Source: an uncultured Eubacteriales bacterium (lineage in GTDB: Bacteria; Bacillota; Clostridia; Oscillospirales; CAG-272). Taken from it: a stretch of DNA of 17,361 nucleotides. Below are positions 1 to 5,791 of this stretch, piece after piece. Below the pieces are notes generated by a model. That model was not told where the DNA came from. It made no database searches and was given only the letters and a program-made list of their open reading frames with translations. Position 1 is the stretch's first letter, and every line of letters starts with the position of its first letter. Position numbers and translations under genes: made by a program. The DNA is taken from the NCBI GenBank assembly GCA_900544985.1, contig UQXK01000035.1, positions 1-17,361 on the forward strand, given 5' to 3'.

Positions 1-260
1 GTGCTCTTCTGCCGCAGAACAAAGCACATATCATCTTCCTTGAAGAGGAAATTCGCTCAGGCGGCATGGGAATGAACATTTCCGACGAGATGATAAGGAA
101 AAATATGCTCTCTTACGGAAACTTCGATATAATCGCAGTCGATGACAATTTCGTTCCGCGCCACAAAGGAAAAACCATTTACGAGGACGCCGGCGTGTGC
201 GCAAAAGACATAGAAAACACACCTTTCTTGAAAGAAAGGTGTGCCACCTACTTTTCTTGA
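1..260 (+). CDS. dxs: 1-deoxy-D-xylulose-5-phosphate synthase, C-terminal part (partial)
   Basis: Only the last 85 codons are present, read in frame from base 3 to a TGA at 258-260. DXS condenses pyruvate and glyceraldehyde 3-phosphate in the MEP isoprenoid pathway, using thiamine diphosphate. The visible part fits the transketolase C-terminal domain: a strand ending in FLEEEIRSGGMG, then DIIAVDDNFVPRHKG and a closing YEDAGVCAKDI, which is about where such proteins normally end. The next 15 residues (from ENTPFLKER) are encoded by the first hairpins of the repeat that starts at base 218, so the natural terminus looks extended by inserted sequence. The rest of the gene lies left of the window. 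The family call rests on the C-terminal domain alone. Another transketolase-like enzyme is possible but less likely. Confidence 0.62.
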   Translation, partial: ALLPQNKAHIIFLEEEIRSGGMGMNISDEMIRKNMLSYGNFDIIAVDDNFVPRHKGKTIYEDAGVCAKDIENTPFLKERCATYFS

Positions 261-398
261 AAGAAAAGGTAGGCAAAAGAATTTCCCACCGAACATATCA
301 CTTTATTTTTGCAAAAGCTTTTGAAATTCCAAAGGACTTTTCACGAAAAGTCCTTTGTGTCTGGGTTTGGGGCGGAAGCCCCAACATTTAACGCACAC
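218..398 (+). repeat. Hairpin repeat unit 1 (locus 1, A unit)
   Basis: This unit starts with two successive hairpin-1 structures: a perfect 12-bp stem at 218-229/232-243 and a near-perfect one at 247-273. A linker contains the palindrome CAAAAGCTTTTG. Hairpin 2 is an 11-bp stem at 331-341/346-356 with loop CACG. Hairpin 3 is GGGGC/GCCCC at 369-373/378-382. It overlaps the 3' end of the dxs-like gene, whose stop codon lies in the second hairpin. The layout matches five other units in the window in the same order. Confidence 0.9.
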
Positions 399-399
399 G

Positions 400-432
400 A
401 AAAGCACGGCAATGCCGTGCTTTTTATTTTTT
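400..432 (+). terminator. Intrinsic terminator downstream of dxs, between repeat units 1 and 2
   Basis: GCACGGC (404-410), loop AAT and GCCGTGC (414-420) form a 7-bp GC-rich stem. It extends through an upstream A run and is followed by a T-rich tract to 432. It is the first strong terminator after the dxs-like stop. A further possible pairing, CCAACAT (381-387) with ATGTTGG (439-445), encloses it. Confidence 0.85.
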
Positions 433-441
433 CATGATATG

Positions 442-619
442 TTGGAACTGCCGTTCCAAACCTTGCTTTAAGGGGCTTTTTGAAAAAAGCCCCTTAAAAA
501 TCCGCAAAAACTTCCCTCAAACACACCACTTTATTTTGGTGAAGCTTTTGAGTTTCCAAAGGACTTTTCCCGAAAAGTCCTTTGTGTCGGGGTTTGGGGC
601 GGATAGCCCCAACTGATAA
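442..619 (+). repeat. Hairpin repeat unit 2 (locus 1, B unit)
   Basis: The unit opens with the small hairpin TTGGAAC/GTTCCAA (442-448/453-459). Hairpin 1 follows as a perfect 15-bp stem (467-481/484-498) whose sequence is unlike that of unit 1. Hairpin 2 is an 11-bp stem at 558-568/573-583 with loop CCCG. Hairpin 3 is GGGGC/GCCCC at 596-600/606-610, ending in AACTGATAAT. It closely resembles unit 6, the B unit of locus 3. No terminator follows it directly, unlike units 4 and 6. The ORFs crossing it come from the repeat and are not considered genes. Confidence 0.88.
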
Positions 620-669
620 TACTCAAAAACAGCCATTTAGAAATTTTTTCCATTTTTTACATTTAACAC

Positions 670-700
670 GTATAAAAACATTCTTCTCCGCCGATAATAT
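670..700 (+). promoter_or_regulatory. Candidate sigma-F/G-type promoter of spoIIR
   Basis: GTATA (670-674), a 15-nt spacer and GCCGATAATAT (690-700) resemble the sigma-F/sigma-G consensus (GYATA, about 15 nt, GGNNANANT), with one clear mismatch in the -10. In Bacillus subtilis spoIIR is transcribed by sigma-F in the forespore, so both position and type are as expected. Transcription would start about 50 bases before the start codon. Confidence 0.45.
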
Positions 701-710
701 CATCACAAAC

Positions 711-742
711 AAAAAAAGCACGCCGTAAGCGTGCAAAAAAAA
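711..742 (-). terminator. Minus-strand terminator inside the spoIIR leader
   Basis: On the minus strand, GCACGC, loop TTACG and GCGTGC (734-718) are followed by seven T residues and preceded by eight T residues. That is a typical intrinsic terminator for leftward transcription. No leftward gene ends here. The nearest leftward gene is the ppx homologue, whose stop is at 1313. On the plus strand the same hairpin would sit near the 5' end of the spoIIR mRNA, just before the ribosome-binding site. Confidence 0.65.
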
Positions 743-756
743 CGGAGAGATATATT

Positions 757-1353
757 ATGAAGGGTTTAACGATTTTTACGTGTCTTGTTTTAATTATATG
801 TGTTTTATGTTCTTTTCTTCCGCTTTCGGATGAAGCGGAAATATACGACAATACGGTAAGGCTCCATGTAATCGCAAATTCCGATTCCGAATATGATCAA
901 AATGTAAAGCTCCGCGTCCGCGACGGTGTGCTCTCTCTTATAGAAGAGCTTGTAAAGGACGCCGAAAATATAGAAGAAGCGGAAAATATAATCAGAGAAA
1001 ACATAAGTGCGATACGCGATAACAGCCGTGAAACTTTAAATCTTCTCGGAGAAGACAAAAGTATCGCCGTAACGCTTTCAAAAGAATATTACCCCACGCG
1101 CGAATACGAGGATTTCAGCCTGCCCGCGGGAGAATATATGTCCCTTCGTATAATGATAGGCGAAGCAAAAGGTAAAAACTGGTGGTGCGTTCTCTATCCC
1201 GAGCTTTGCACAGGCGGTGCAAAAACAGGGGAAACGCTTGTAAAAACAGGATTCTCAAAAGATCAGATAGATATACTCACGGGAAAAGACAAGCCCGAAT
1301 ACAAATTAAAATTCAAATTTCTTGAACTTTTCGAGAAAAGTTTTTCTCAATAA
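757..1353 (+). CDS. spoIIR: Stage II sporulation protein R (SpoIIR), 198 aa
   Basis: SpoIIR is the secreted forespore signal that triggers SpoIIGA to process pro-sigma-E in the mother cell. Residues 3-23 form an N-terminal hydrophobic export or anchor segment. Two family hallmarks follow: RLHVIANSDSEYDQNVKLRVRD near residue 35, and the LPAGEYMSLRIMIGEAKGKNWWCVLYPELC block in the second half. Length is typical of the compact clostridial form. The start is supported by GGAGAG at 744-749. The gene is preceded by a sigma-F-like promoter and a leader hairpin. Its last 41 bp overlap the 3' end of the convergent ppx-type gene. The C-terminal codons (around LFEKSF) fall in a palindrome that matches a hairpin of the local repeat family in reverse orientation. 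Confidence 0.93.
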   Translation: MKGLTIFTCLVLIICVLCSFLPLSDEAEIYDNTVRLHVIANSDSEYDQNVKLRVRDGVLSLIEELVKDAENIEEAENIIRENISAIRDNSRETLNLLGEDKSIAVTLSKEYYPTREYEDFSLPAGEYMSLRIMIGEAKGKNWWCVLYPELCTGGAKTGETLVKTGFSKDQIDILTGKDKPEYKLKFKFLELFEKSFSQ

Positions 1354-2278
1354 ACGATAGAAGATACCCTTCCCTTACACCGCTTGCCGATACCGTCACA
1401 TTCTTTGCTCCGAGAAAATCGAATATCACGTCATAGGCTATAACACCGGGAATCACCGTCGTGAGTCTGTCCGAGATAAGTTTTCTTATAGTAGGAGCGC
1501 CTGCCGCCGCATCTTCGAAAAGAAAATCTCGCATACTTTTTAAATTTGCGGCATTGAAAGTATAGCCGTCGGTGTTTTTAACGTCGTTTCCGGAAATATA
1601 GGAGTCTATCTTCGCCATGGCGCGCCCCGTGCCGCCTATAAGATATATGTTTTCGCCCTTGTTTTTAAAATCGGGAATATTTGAGATTATATCTTTTATA
1701 TATTCCTCTATCTTCTCTGTTTCCGCCTTGTTCGGGAACAGAGATTTTTTTATCTCGGGAATAAAATTTCTCCCGAGCATTACGCAACCTATCGGAAGGC
1801 TTTTTATTCCTTCTGCCTTGCCGCAGGAAAATCTTATAAACTCCGTACTGCCGCCGCCCATGTCTATAACGACGCCGTTATCATACATATCTTTTCCGAA
1901 ATGGGCGCGTATGGCGTCAAAATCGTACTTTGCTTCTTCCGTGCCGCTTATTATCTCTATGTCCACGCCGTATCTTTCTTTTATATTTGATATAAGCTTT
2001 ACGGCATTTGAAACACCGCGAAGGCTCGCCGTCGCAAAAGCCGAAAATTTATCGCACGGATACGAATTTGCCCTTGCAAGATAATCACGTATTATGGCGG
2101 AGAGCTTCCCCGCTCCGTCCGCGGAAATATTTCCGTCTACGACATATGAAGCAAGCCCCATCATATTTCTGACCGAATCAACGGTAAAAAATTCGCCCGT
2201 AGATGTATTTATATCATATATATTCATTCGGACGCTGTTAGCGCCGATATCGACTATCGCATACTTAAAAAAATCCAT
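1313..2278 (-). CDS. Ppx/GppA family phosphatase, 321 aa
   Basis: A member of the ASKHA-fold exopolyphosphatase / guanosine pentaphosphatase family, which hydrolyses polyphosphate or pppGpp. The sequence shows the first nucleotide-binding motif AIVDIGANSVRM (residues 7-18), SGTEEA with the expected catalytic Glu (about residues 111-116), and the second phosphate loop DMGGGSTEF (139-147). At 321 residues it is the short form without a long C-terminal extension, so polyphosphate and pppGpp activity cannot be told apart here. The ATG is preceded by GGGAG (2289-2285) and a good sigma-A promoter, which suggests vegetative expression. The last residues, NFSRKVQEI, are encoded in the palindrome shared with the spoIIR 3' end. 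The same peptide NFSRKV appears in translations of the repeat units, so the tail is probably repeat-derived. Confidence 0.88.
   Translation of the reverse strand: MDFFKYAIVDIGANSVRMNIYDINTSTGEFFTVDSVRNMMGLASYVVDGNISADGAGKLSAIIRDYLARANSYPCDKFSAFATASLRGVSNAVKLISNIKERYGVDIEIISGTEEAKYDFDAIRAHFGKDMYDNGVVIDMGGGSTEFIRFSCGKAEGIKSLPIGCVMLGRNFIPEIKKSLFPNKAETEKIEEYIKDIISNIPDFKNKGENIYLIGGTGRAMAKIDSYISGNDVKNTDGYTFNAANLKSMRDFLFEDAAAGAPTIRKLISDRLTTVIPGVIAYDVIFDFLGAKNVTVSASGVREGYLLSFIEKNFSRKVQEI
1325..1343 (-). repeat. Solo hairpin-2 fragment of the repeat family, reverse orientation
   Basis: The minus strand reads AAACTTTTCTCGAAAAGTT, identical over 19 bases to hairpin 2 of repeat units 3 (9064-9082) and 5 (10984-11002). 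It lies in the overlapping 3' ends of spoIIR and the ppx-type gene and encodes parts of both C-termini. On the plus strand the palindrome is followed by TTTTTCTC, so it could also act as a weak terminator for spoIIR. Confidence 0.6.
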
Positions 2279-2310
2279 ATTTCGCTCCCATTTAAAAAAA
2301 CAGCAATATT

Positions 2311-2339
2311 ATTATACATAAAAATATCATTTTCTGCAA
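2311..2339 (-). promoter_or_regulatory. Sigma-A promoter of the ppx-type gene
   Basis: On the minus strand, TTGCAG (2339-2334), a 17-nt spacer and TATAAT (2316-2311) give an almost consensus housekeeping promoter about 33 bases before the ATG at 2278. Confidence 0.75.
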
Positions 2340-2376
2340 TAAGGAAAGCAAAAAAACAACCCTTGCGGAATATAAT

Positions 2377-2393
2377 GTTAGAAACGATCTAAC
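2377..2393 (+). other. Small hairpin just upstream of the sigK ribosome-binding site
   Basis: GTTAGA (2377-2382), loop AACGA and TCTAAC (2388-2393) form a perfect 6-bp stem ending directly at the AGAAGG ribosome-binding site. It could affect translation or be chance. No clear sigma-E or sigma-K promoter could be placed upstream of it. Confidence 0.35.
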
Positions 2394-2405
2394 AGAAGGT
2401 GCAAT

Positions 2406-3098
2406 ATGCCGGGATTTATTTCTTTTTTAATGAACAATTTTCTTTATCTTTTTCTGAAAGTATCATATTCGCAATCGTTTCCGCCGCCGCTTTCCCCGAA
2501 AGAAGAGGCGGAATGCTTTAAAAAGATGAAGGAAGGAGACAAAAAAGCGCGCGAAAAGCTTATCGAGCACAATTTGAGGCTCGTGGCGCACATAGTCAAA
2601 AAATATTACACCGCAAATCAAAATCAAGACGACCTTATCTCGATAGGGACGATAGGACTGATAAAAGCGATAGATTCTTTCGATTCCGAAAACGGCGCAA
2701 GATTTGCTACTTACGCAGGAAAATGCCTGCAAAACGAAATACTCATGTATTTCCGTTCCCAGAAAAAGACGTCTTTCGAGGTGTCGATAAACGAAGCTAT
2801 CGATACGGACAAAGAAGGAAACCCTCTTACATACAGCGATATAATAAGCGTTGACGACACTATCGCGGACGATATAGACAGGGCTTTGCGCTCCTCCTCC
2901 GCAAAAAAAATAATACTTGAAAGGCTCGACAGAAGGTCCCGCCAGGTAATAAGTCTGCGCTACGGTCTTTTCGGAAACGATTCGCTTACGCAAAGAGAAG
3001 TCGCCGAAAAGCTCGGTATATCCCGCTCTTACGTTTCGAGAATAGAAAAATCGGCGCTTAAAGAAATTGCGATGCACATTTCGGATTACACGCTGTAA
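2406..3098 (+). CDS. sigK: Sporulation sigma factor SigK, pro-form, 230 aa
   Basis: Late mother-cell sigma factor that directs coat and dipicolinate genes. The core RLVAHIVKKY followed by DLISIGTIGLIKAIDSF is the sigma-K signature. Sigma-E would read closer to RLVVYIARKF. Region 4.2 has the helix-turn-helix LTQREVAEKLGISRSYVSRIEK near residues 193-215. The first 20 residues are hydrophobic and align with the Bacillus pro-sequence: FLKVS then YSQSFPPPLS matches the site where B. subtilis pro-sigma-K is cut before Tyr21. So this protein is probably an inactive precursor needing SpoIVFB-type intramembrane cleavage. That differs from Clostridioides difficile SigK, which lacks the pro-sequence. 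The frame is intact, with no skin-type element. The start has AGAAGG at 2394-2399. The stop lies within a hairpin. Confidence 0.9.
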   Translation: MPGFISFLMNNFLYLFLKVSYSQSFPPPLSPKEEAECFKKMKEGDKKAREKLIEHNLRLVAHIVKKYYTANQNQDDLISIGTIGLIKAIDSFDSENGARFATYAGKCLQNEILMYFRSQKKTSFEVSINEAIDTDKEGNPLTYSDIISVDDTIADDIDRALRSSSAKKIILERLDRRSRQVISLRYGLFGNDSLTQREVAEKLGISRSYVSRIEKSALKEIAMHISDYTL

Positions 3099-3117
3099 TT
3101 CATTTGGAATACAGCGT
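3090..3117 (+). terminator. Hairpin overlapping the sigK stop codon (weak terminator candidate)
   Basis: ACGCTGTA (3090-3097) and TTC pair with GAA and TACAGCGT (3107-3117), giving an 11-bp stem with one bulged A. It includes the TAA stop. The following bases (AAAGTTCTG) are not a U tract, so it may be an mRNA 3' stabiliser rather than a terminator. A second small hairpin, TCGGC/GCCGA, lies about 20 bases further on. Confidence 0.4.
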
Positions 3118-3220
3118 AAAGTTCTGTCCTCATCGGCGTTACAGCCGAGCGAAAATCAAATGCCGCCCGCAAATTTGACGGCGCATAATTCCCTTACTTA
3201 AAAATAGTTTTCTTTATCAT

Positions 3221-3249
3221 TCATAAATCCGGTACGAACGTCATATTTT
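3221..3249 (+). promoter_or_regulatory. Candidate sigma-E-type promoter of the sipL-like gene
   Basis: TCATAAA (3221-3227), a 14-nt spacer and CATATTTT (3242-3249) resemble the mother-cell sigma-E consensus (KMATATT, 14 nt, CATACANT), with mismatches in both boxes. It fits the expected sigma-E control of sipL. The start codon is 56 bases downstream. Confidence 0.4.
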
Positions 3250-3305
3250 TATATTGAATAAAAAGAAAGCCCACGCCAAAATTTCAAAAAGAAAGAGGTA
3301 ATCAT

Positions 3306-4895
3306 ATGTTTAATCAAGATGAAAAAAAGAGCTGCCTTCTCCAAAAGCTTTGCGATAAGAAAGACACAAAGGAGATAAGCACGGAATACACCCTTCCCGA
3401 TTATCTGCCCGACATAACAAAGCTTTTGAGAGTGAGCGCAAGAGTTGAAACTCCGTCCAAATATATAAACTCCGATTCCGCGGACTACGACGGCACGATA
3501 ATCTACAATATAATCTACGCAACAAGCGACGGAGAAATAAAAAACGCCGAAATAAAAGATGATTTTTCAGGAAACATCGCGCTGAAAACGGATATAGACC
3601 CTACTGTTACGGATATGGAAATAATCGCCGAGAACGTAAACTGCCGCCTTTCCAGCCCGCGAAAGCTCACTGTAAAATCGAAACTTGTAATAGCTCTCAC
3701 CGCTTTTGCGGAAAACTGCACAGAGCCGGCTATTGCAGGCAAGATGACATCGGAAAGCGCAAAATATCTGCAATACAAGAAAGATAATATAGAGTTCGCG
3801 GGGCAGATAAACGCAGACGAAAAAAATATTCCCGTAAGCGAAGACATAGAGACAGAACCGGGAATGCCTCAAATAGCGGAAATAGTATCCGTATTTTTAG
3901 ACCCGACAGTAACCGACATAAAATATTCCGACGGAAAAATAAACTACATGGGCACCGTAAACGCAAACGTGATATACCTTGCGCTACCGGAAGAAAGCGA
4001 CGGTGGAAAAAGAAAATATATATCCTTTACAAGAGAGATACCGATATCCGGCTCTGTCGAAACAGAGGAAGGTCTTGAAAATCCCGCGTTTTTATGTGAT
4101 GTCGATATAAAAAATATATCATACAGACCGCAGACAAACGATATCGGAGACACAAAAACAGTGGAGATAGATTTCGATTACAGTGTGTATTTCAAAATAT
4201 TCTTTAAAAACATATGCGAGATCACGACCGATATGTATTCTCTCGATTACGAAAATTCAAACGAAGATGAAAAAGTGGATTTCGAAACATTCGACGCATT
4301 TAAAGTTTTCAATTTTTCTTTTAACGAATCCACACCTTTCGAAGAAAAAGAATTTCCGAATATAATCTCCTCTTTTGCCTCCTCCGACATAACATCGGTA
4401 GAAAAAAACGGAAACAAAGTAACGGTAAACGGAAACGTCCTTCTCTGTCTTATACTCGGAAACGGCGAAGACGCTTACATCGGAAAAAATTATACGCTTC
4501 CCTACAAAGCCGAGACAGATATGGGAAAGATATCCGAGCTGTTCAGTTTCCTCGGAAAATCATATATAAACAACCTTCAAACAAGGATAGTAGAAAACAA
4601 AATATACGTCGACGCGGAAATAACGGTTTCTCTTCTGATATTGGGAGATAAAAATGCGGATATACTCAAATCCTGCACGCTTTATTCCGACCGTCCGATT
4701 ACAATAAAAAACAATTCGAATATAGTTCTTTATTATCCCTCCAAGGGAGATGATCTTTGGAATATAGCCAAAAGATACAATACCACCGTCGAAAAAATCA
4801 CGTCGGCAAACGGTATTTCGGGCGACATAAAAGAAGCCGGCGTTATAATAATACCGACGGAAAAACCGAGATCCAAATTTATAAAAACAAAATAA
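3306..4895 (+). CDS. sipL: SipL-like spore coat morphogenesis protein: DUF3794 (SPOCS) repeats plus C-terminal LysM, 529 aa
   Basis: In C. difficile SipL binds SpoIVA through its LysM domain and helps the coat encase the forespore. Here DUF3794-type segments can be followed: residues about 30-150 (with IDPTVTDMEIIAENVNC), 180-310 (QIAEIVSVFLDPTVTDIKY and onward) and a weaker third at 345-450. The two copies of the DPTVTD motif show the internal duplication. A C-terminal LysM covers about 474-519 (YPSKGDDLWNIAKRYNTTVEKI, then GVIIIP). There is no signal peptide, as expected for a mother-cell cytoplasmic protein. Length and domain order match SipL, but Clostridia can carry other DUF3794 proteins, so the symbol is less sure than the domain call. 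The start has AGAGGT at 3294-3299. A sigma-E-like promoter lies upstream and a strong terminator downstream. Confidence 0.78.
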   Translation: MFNQDEKKSCLLQKLCDKKDTKEISTEYTLPDYLPDITKLLRVSARVETPSKYINSDSADYDGTIIYNIIYATSDGEIKNAEIKDDFSGNIALKTDIDPTVTDMEIIAENVNCRLSSPRKLTVKSKLVIALTAFAENCTEPAIAGKMTSESAKYLQYKKDNIEFAGQINADEKNIPVSEDIETEPGMPQIAEIVSVFLDPTVTDIKYSDGKINYMGTVNANVIYLALPEESDGGKRKYISFTREIPISGSVETEEGLENPAFLCDVDIKNISYRPQTNDIGDTKTVEIDFDYSVYFKIFFKNICEITTDMYSLDYENSNEDEKVDFETFDAFKVFNFSFNESTPFEEKEFPNIISSFASSDITSVEKNGNKVTVNGNVLLCLILGNGEDAYIGKNYTLPYKAETDMGKISELFSFLGKSYINNLQTRIVENKIYVDAEITVSLLILGDKNADILKSCTLYSDRPITIKNNSNIVLYYPSKGDDLWNIAKRYNTTVEKITSANGISGDIKEAGVIIIPTEKPRSKFIKTK

Positions 4896-4902
4896 CAGCA
4901 AA

Positions 4903-4932
4903 ACGGAGCGGCTTTTGCCGCTCCGTCTTTTT
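4903..4932 (+). terminator. Intrinsic terminator of the sipL-like gene
   Basis: A perfect 10-bp stem, ACGGAGCGGC/GCCGCTCCGT (4903-4912/4917-4926), with a TTTT loop is followed by CTTTTT. It begins 8 bases after the stop codon. A second imperfect hairpin (AATAAGGG with CCCTTTATT) follows directly. Confidence 0.92.
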
Positions 4933-5027
4933 AATAAGGGTCTTGCCCTTTATTCAACATAGCAAGGGTCGGAAGAAACAAACTTTCCTCTATATGGGAA
5001 TTTGTATTCCTAATAAATGAATCAATC

Positions 5028-5055
5028 ATGTCCCGCCTATTACAGGCGGGGACAT
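5028..5055. other. GC-rich hairpin downstream of the SASP gene
   Basis: ATGTCCCGCCT and AGGCGGGGACAT form an 11-bp stem with one bulge around the loop ATTAC. It lies about 50 bases past the SASP stop on the minus strand, but no T run follows on either strand. It may mark the 3' end of the SASP mRNA without being a classical terminator. Nothing else recognisable lies between 4956 and 5104. Confidence 0.4.
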
Positions 5056-5104
5056 CCTGCCTGAGTTATAGAGAGCTTTTCCTTATTTATTAAAGATCTT
5101 ATCC

Positions 5105-5296
5105 TTATTTCATGGACTGTTCGTAGGACTGGATCATCTTTTTAACCATCTGACCACCTACGGAACCGGCCTGTTTAGCTGTGAGATCGCCGTTATAACC
5201 CTCTTTGAGGTTTACGCCGACTTCTGTTGCAGCTTCCATTTTAAACTTGTTAAGAGCTTCCTTAGCTTCGGGAACAAGAGACTTGTTGTTAGACAT
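5105..5296 (-). CDS. Alpha/beta-type small acid-soluble spore protein, 63 aa
   Basis: SASPs coat forespore DNA, protect it from UV and heat, and are degraded by the Gpr protease at germination. The sequence shows the family pattern: LVPEAKEALNKFKMEAATEVGV, which contains the Gpr-cleavage-type segment around KMEAATEVGV, then GDLTAKQAGSVGGQMVKKMI. Length is typical of clostridial members. GAGGAG lies at 5313-5308 before the ATG. Expected control is by sigma-G in the forespore. The only candidate seen on the minus strand is GAATG (5345-5341), 17 nt, then CAAAATT, a weak match. The gene is monocistronic, between the sipL-like gene and glmM. Paralogues usually exist elsewhere in such genomes, so no specific symbol is given. 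Confidence 0.93.
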   Translation of the reverse strand: MSNNKSLVPEAKEALNKFKMEAATEVGVNLKEGYNGDLTAKQAGSVGGQMVKKMIQSYEQSMK

Positions 5297-5791
5297 AATT
5301 TATAATTCTCCTCATAAATTTTGAAGATCGTAAAATACAGCATTCATCGGATTGCGTCCGCCGACAGCAAAAGCAAACTTTCTTTTCTTCTGTTTGCGTC
5401 CATCATCGTCCGAACACTCTTTTTCGATTTGTTTTATTTTAATTTATCCGATAATTTTAAAATGCTTTGTTTAAAGCTTTTATCGGCGAACGCAAAACAC
5501 TTTTGTTTTTCGTTCTGGTCTTATTATAAACGATGTCTTGCTTTTTATGAATGGGAATTTTTCACTGTAATTTTAAAAAAAGAACTCACCTTTCCATCTA
5601 AGAAAGGTGAGCCAAAGACTTTTATCAAAATATATATATAACTTATACTTTAACTCCGCAAATCATACTTATTTCAAAAAAACAACTTCAATAAAAACGT
5701 ACGTGATTAAGTTTTTATGTTCTAAAAAATTTATGATTTTTTATTTCGGTGCGGGAGTTATACTTATTGTATTTTATGCGTTTATTTAAAA
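5297..5791. other. AT-rich intergenic region with no convincing gene
   Basis: This stretch holds the SASP promoter region at its left end and a broken repeat copy at 5585-5616. The 106-codon plus-strand ORF inside it lacks a good ribosome-binding site, has poor low-complexity composition and runs through the repeat remnant. It is therefore not called. Short inverted repeats such as GCAAAC/GTTTGC near 5371-5395 are visible, with no assigned role. Confidence 0.6.
5585..5616 (+). repeat. Solo, truncated copy of the hairpin repeat (hairpin 1 only)
   Basis: CTCACCTTTC (5585-5594), loop CATCTAA and GAAAGGTGAG (5602-5611) form a perfect 10-bp stem followed by CCAAAGA. This is the hairpin 1 plus GCCAAAGA start of units 1, 3 and 5. 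Hairpins 2 and 3 are missing. It is in the same orientation as the full units. Confidence 0.7.

Noticed and set aside
197..616. ORFs of 60-64 codons across repeat locus 1 (e.g. 197-391 and 434-616)
   Set aside because: They are translations of the hairpin repeat. The same peptides (KAFE, FSRKV, FGADSPN) recur at the other loci because the DNA repeats, and no ribosome-binding site or domain is seen.
218..619. CRISPR array
   Set aside because: The repeated units are 150-190 bp, only two per locus, contain several hairpins and have no regular short repeats with unique spacers. No cas gene is nearby.
1617..2084. 155-codon ORF antisense to the ppx-type gene
   Set aside because: It is the shadow of a well-supported gene on the other strand. 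No start signal or domain.
2340..2376. Sigma-A promoter for sigK using TTGCGG and TATAAT
   Set aside because: The two hexamers are only a few bases apart (2363-2368 and 2371-2376), far from the required 16-18 nt spacing.
2463..3077. 204-codon minus-strand ORF opposite sigK
   Set aside because: The plus strand carries a full sigma-factor match. The antisense ORF has a composition typical of a reverse-frame shadow.
5321..5641. 106-codon plus-strand ORF in the SASP-glmM gap
   Set aside because: No ribosome-binding site, Phe/Ser/Lys-rich low-complexity translation, and it reads through a broken repeat hairpin. No recognisable family.
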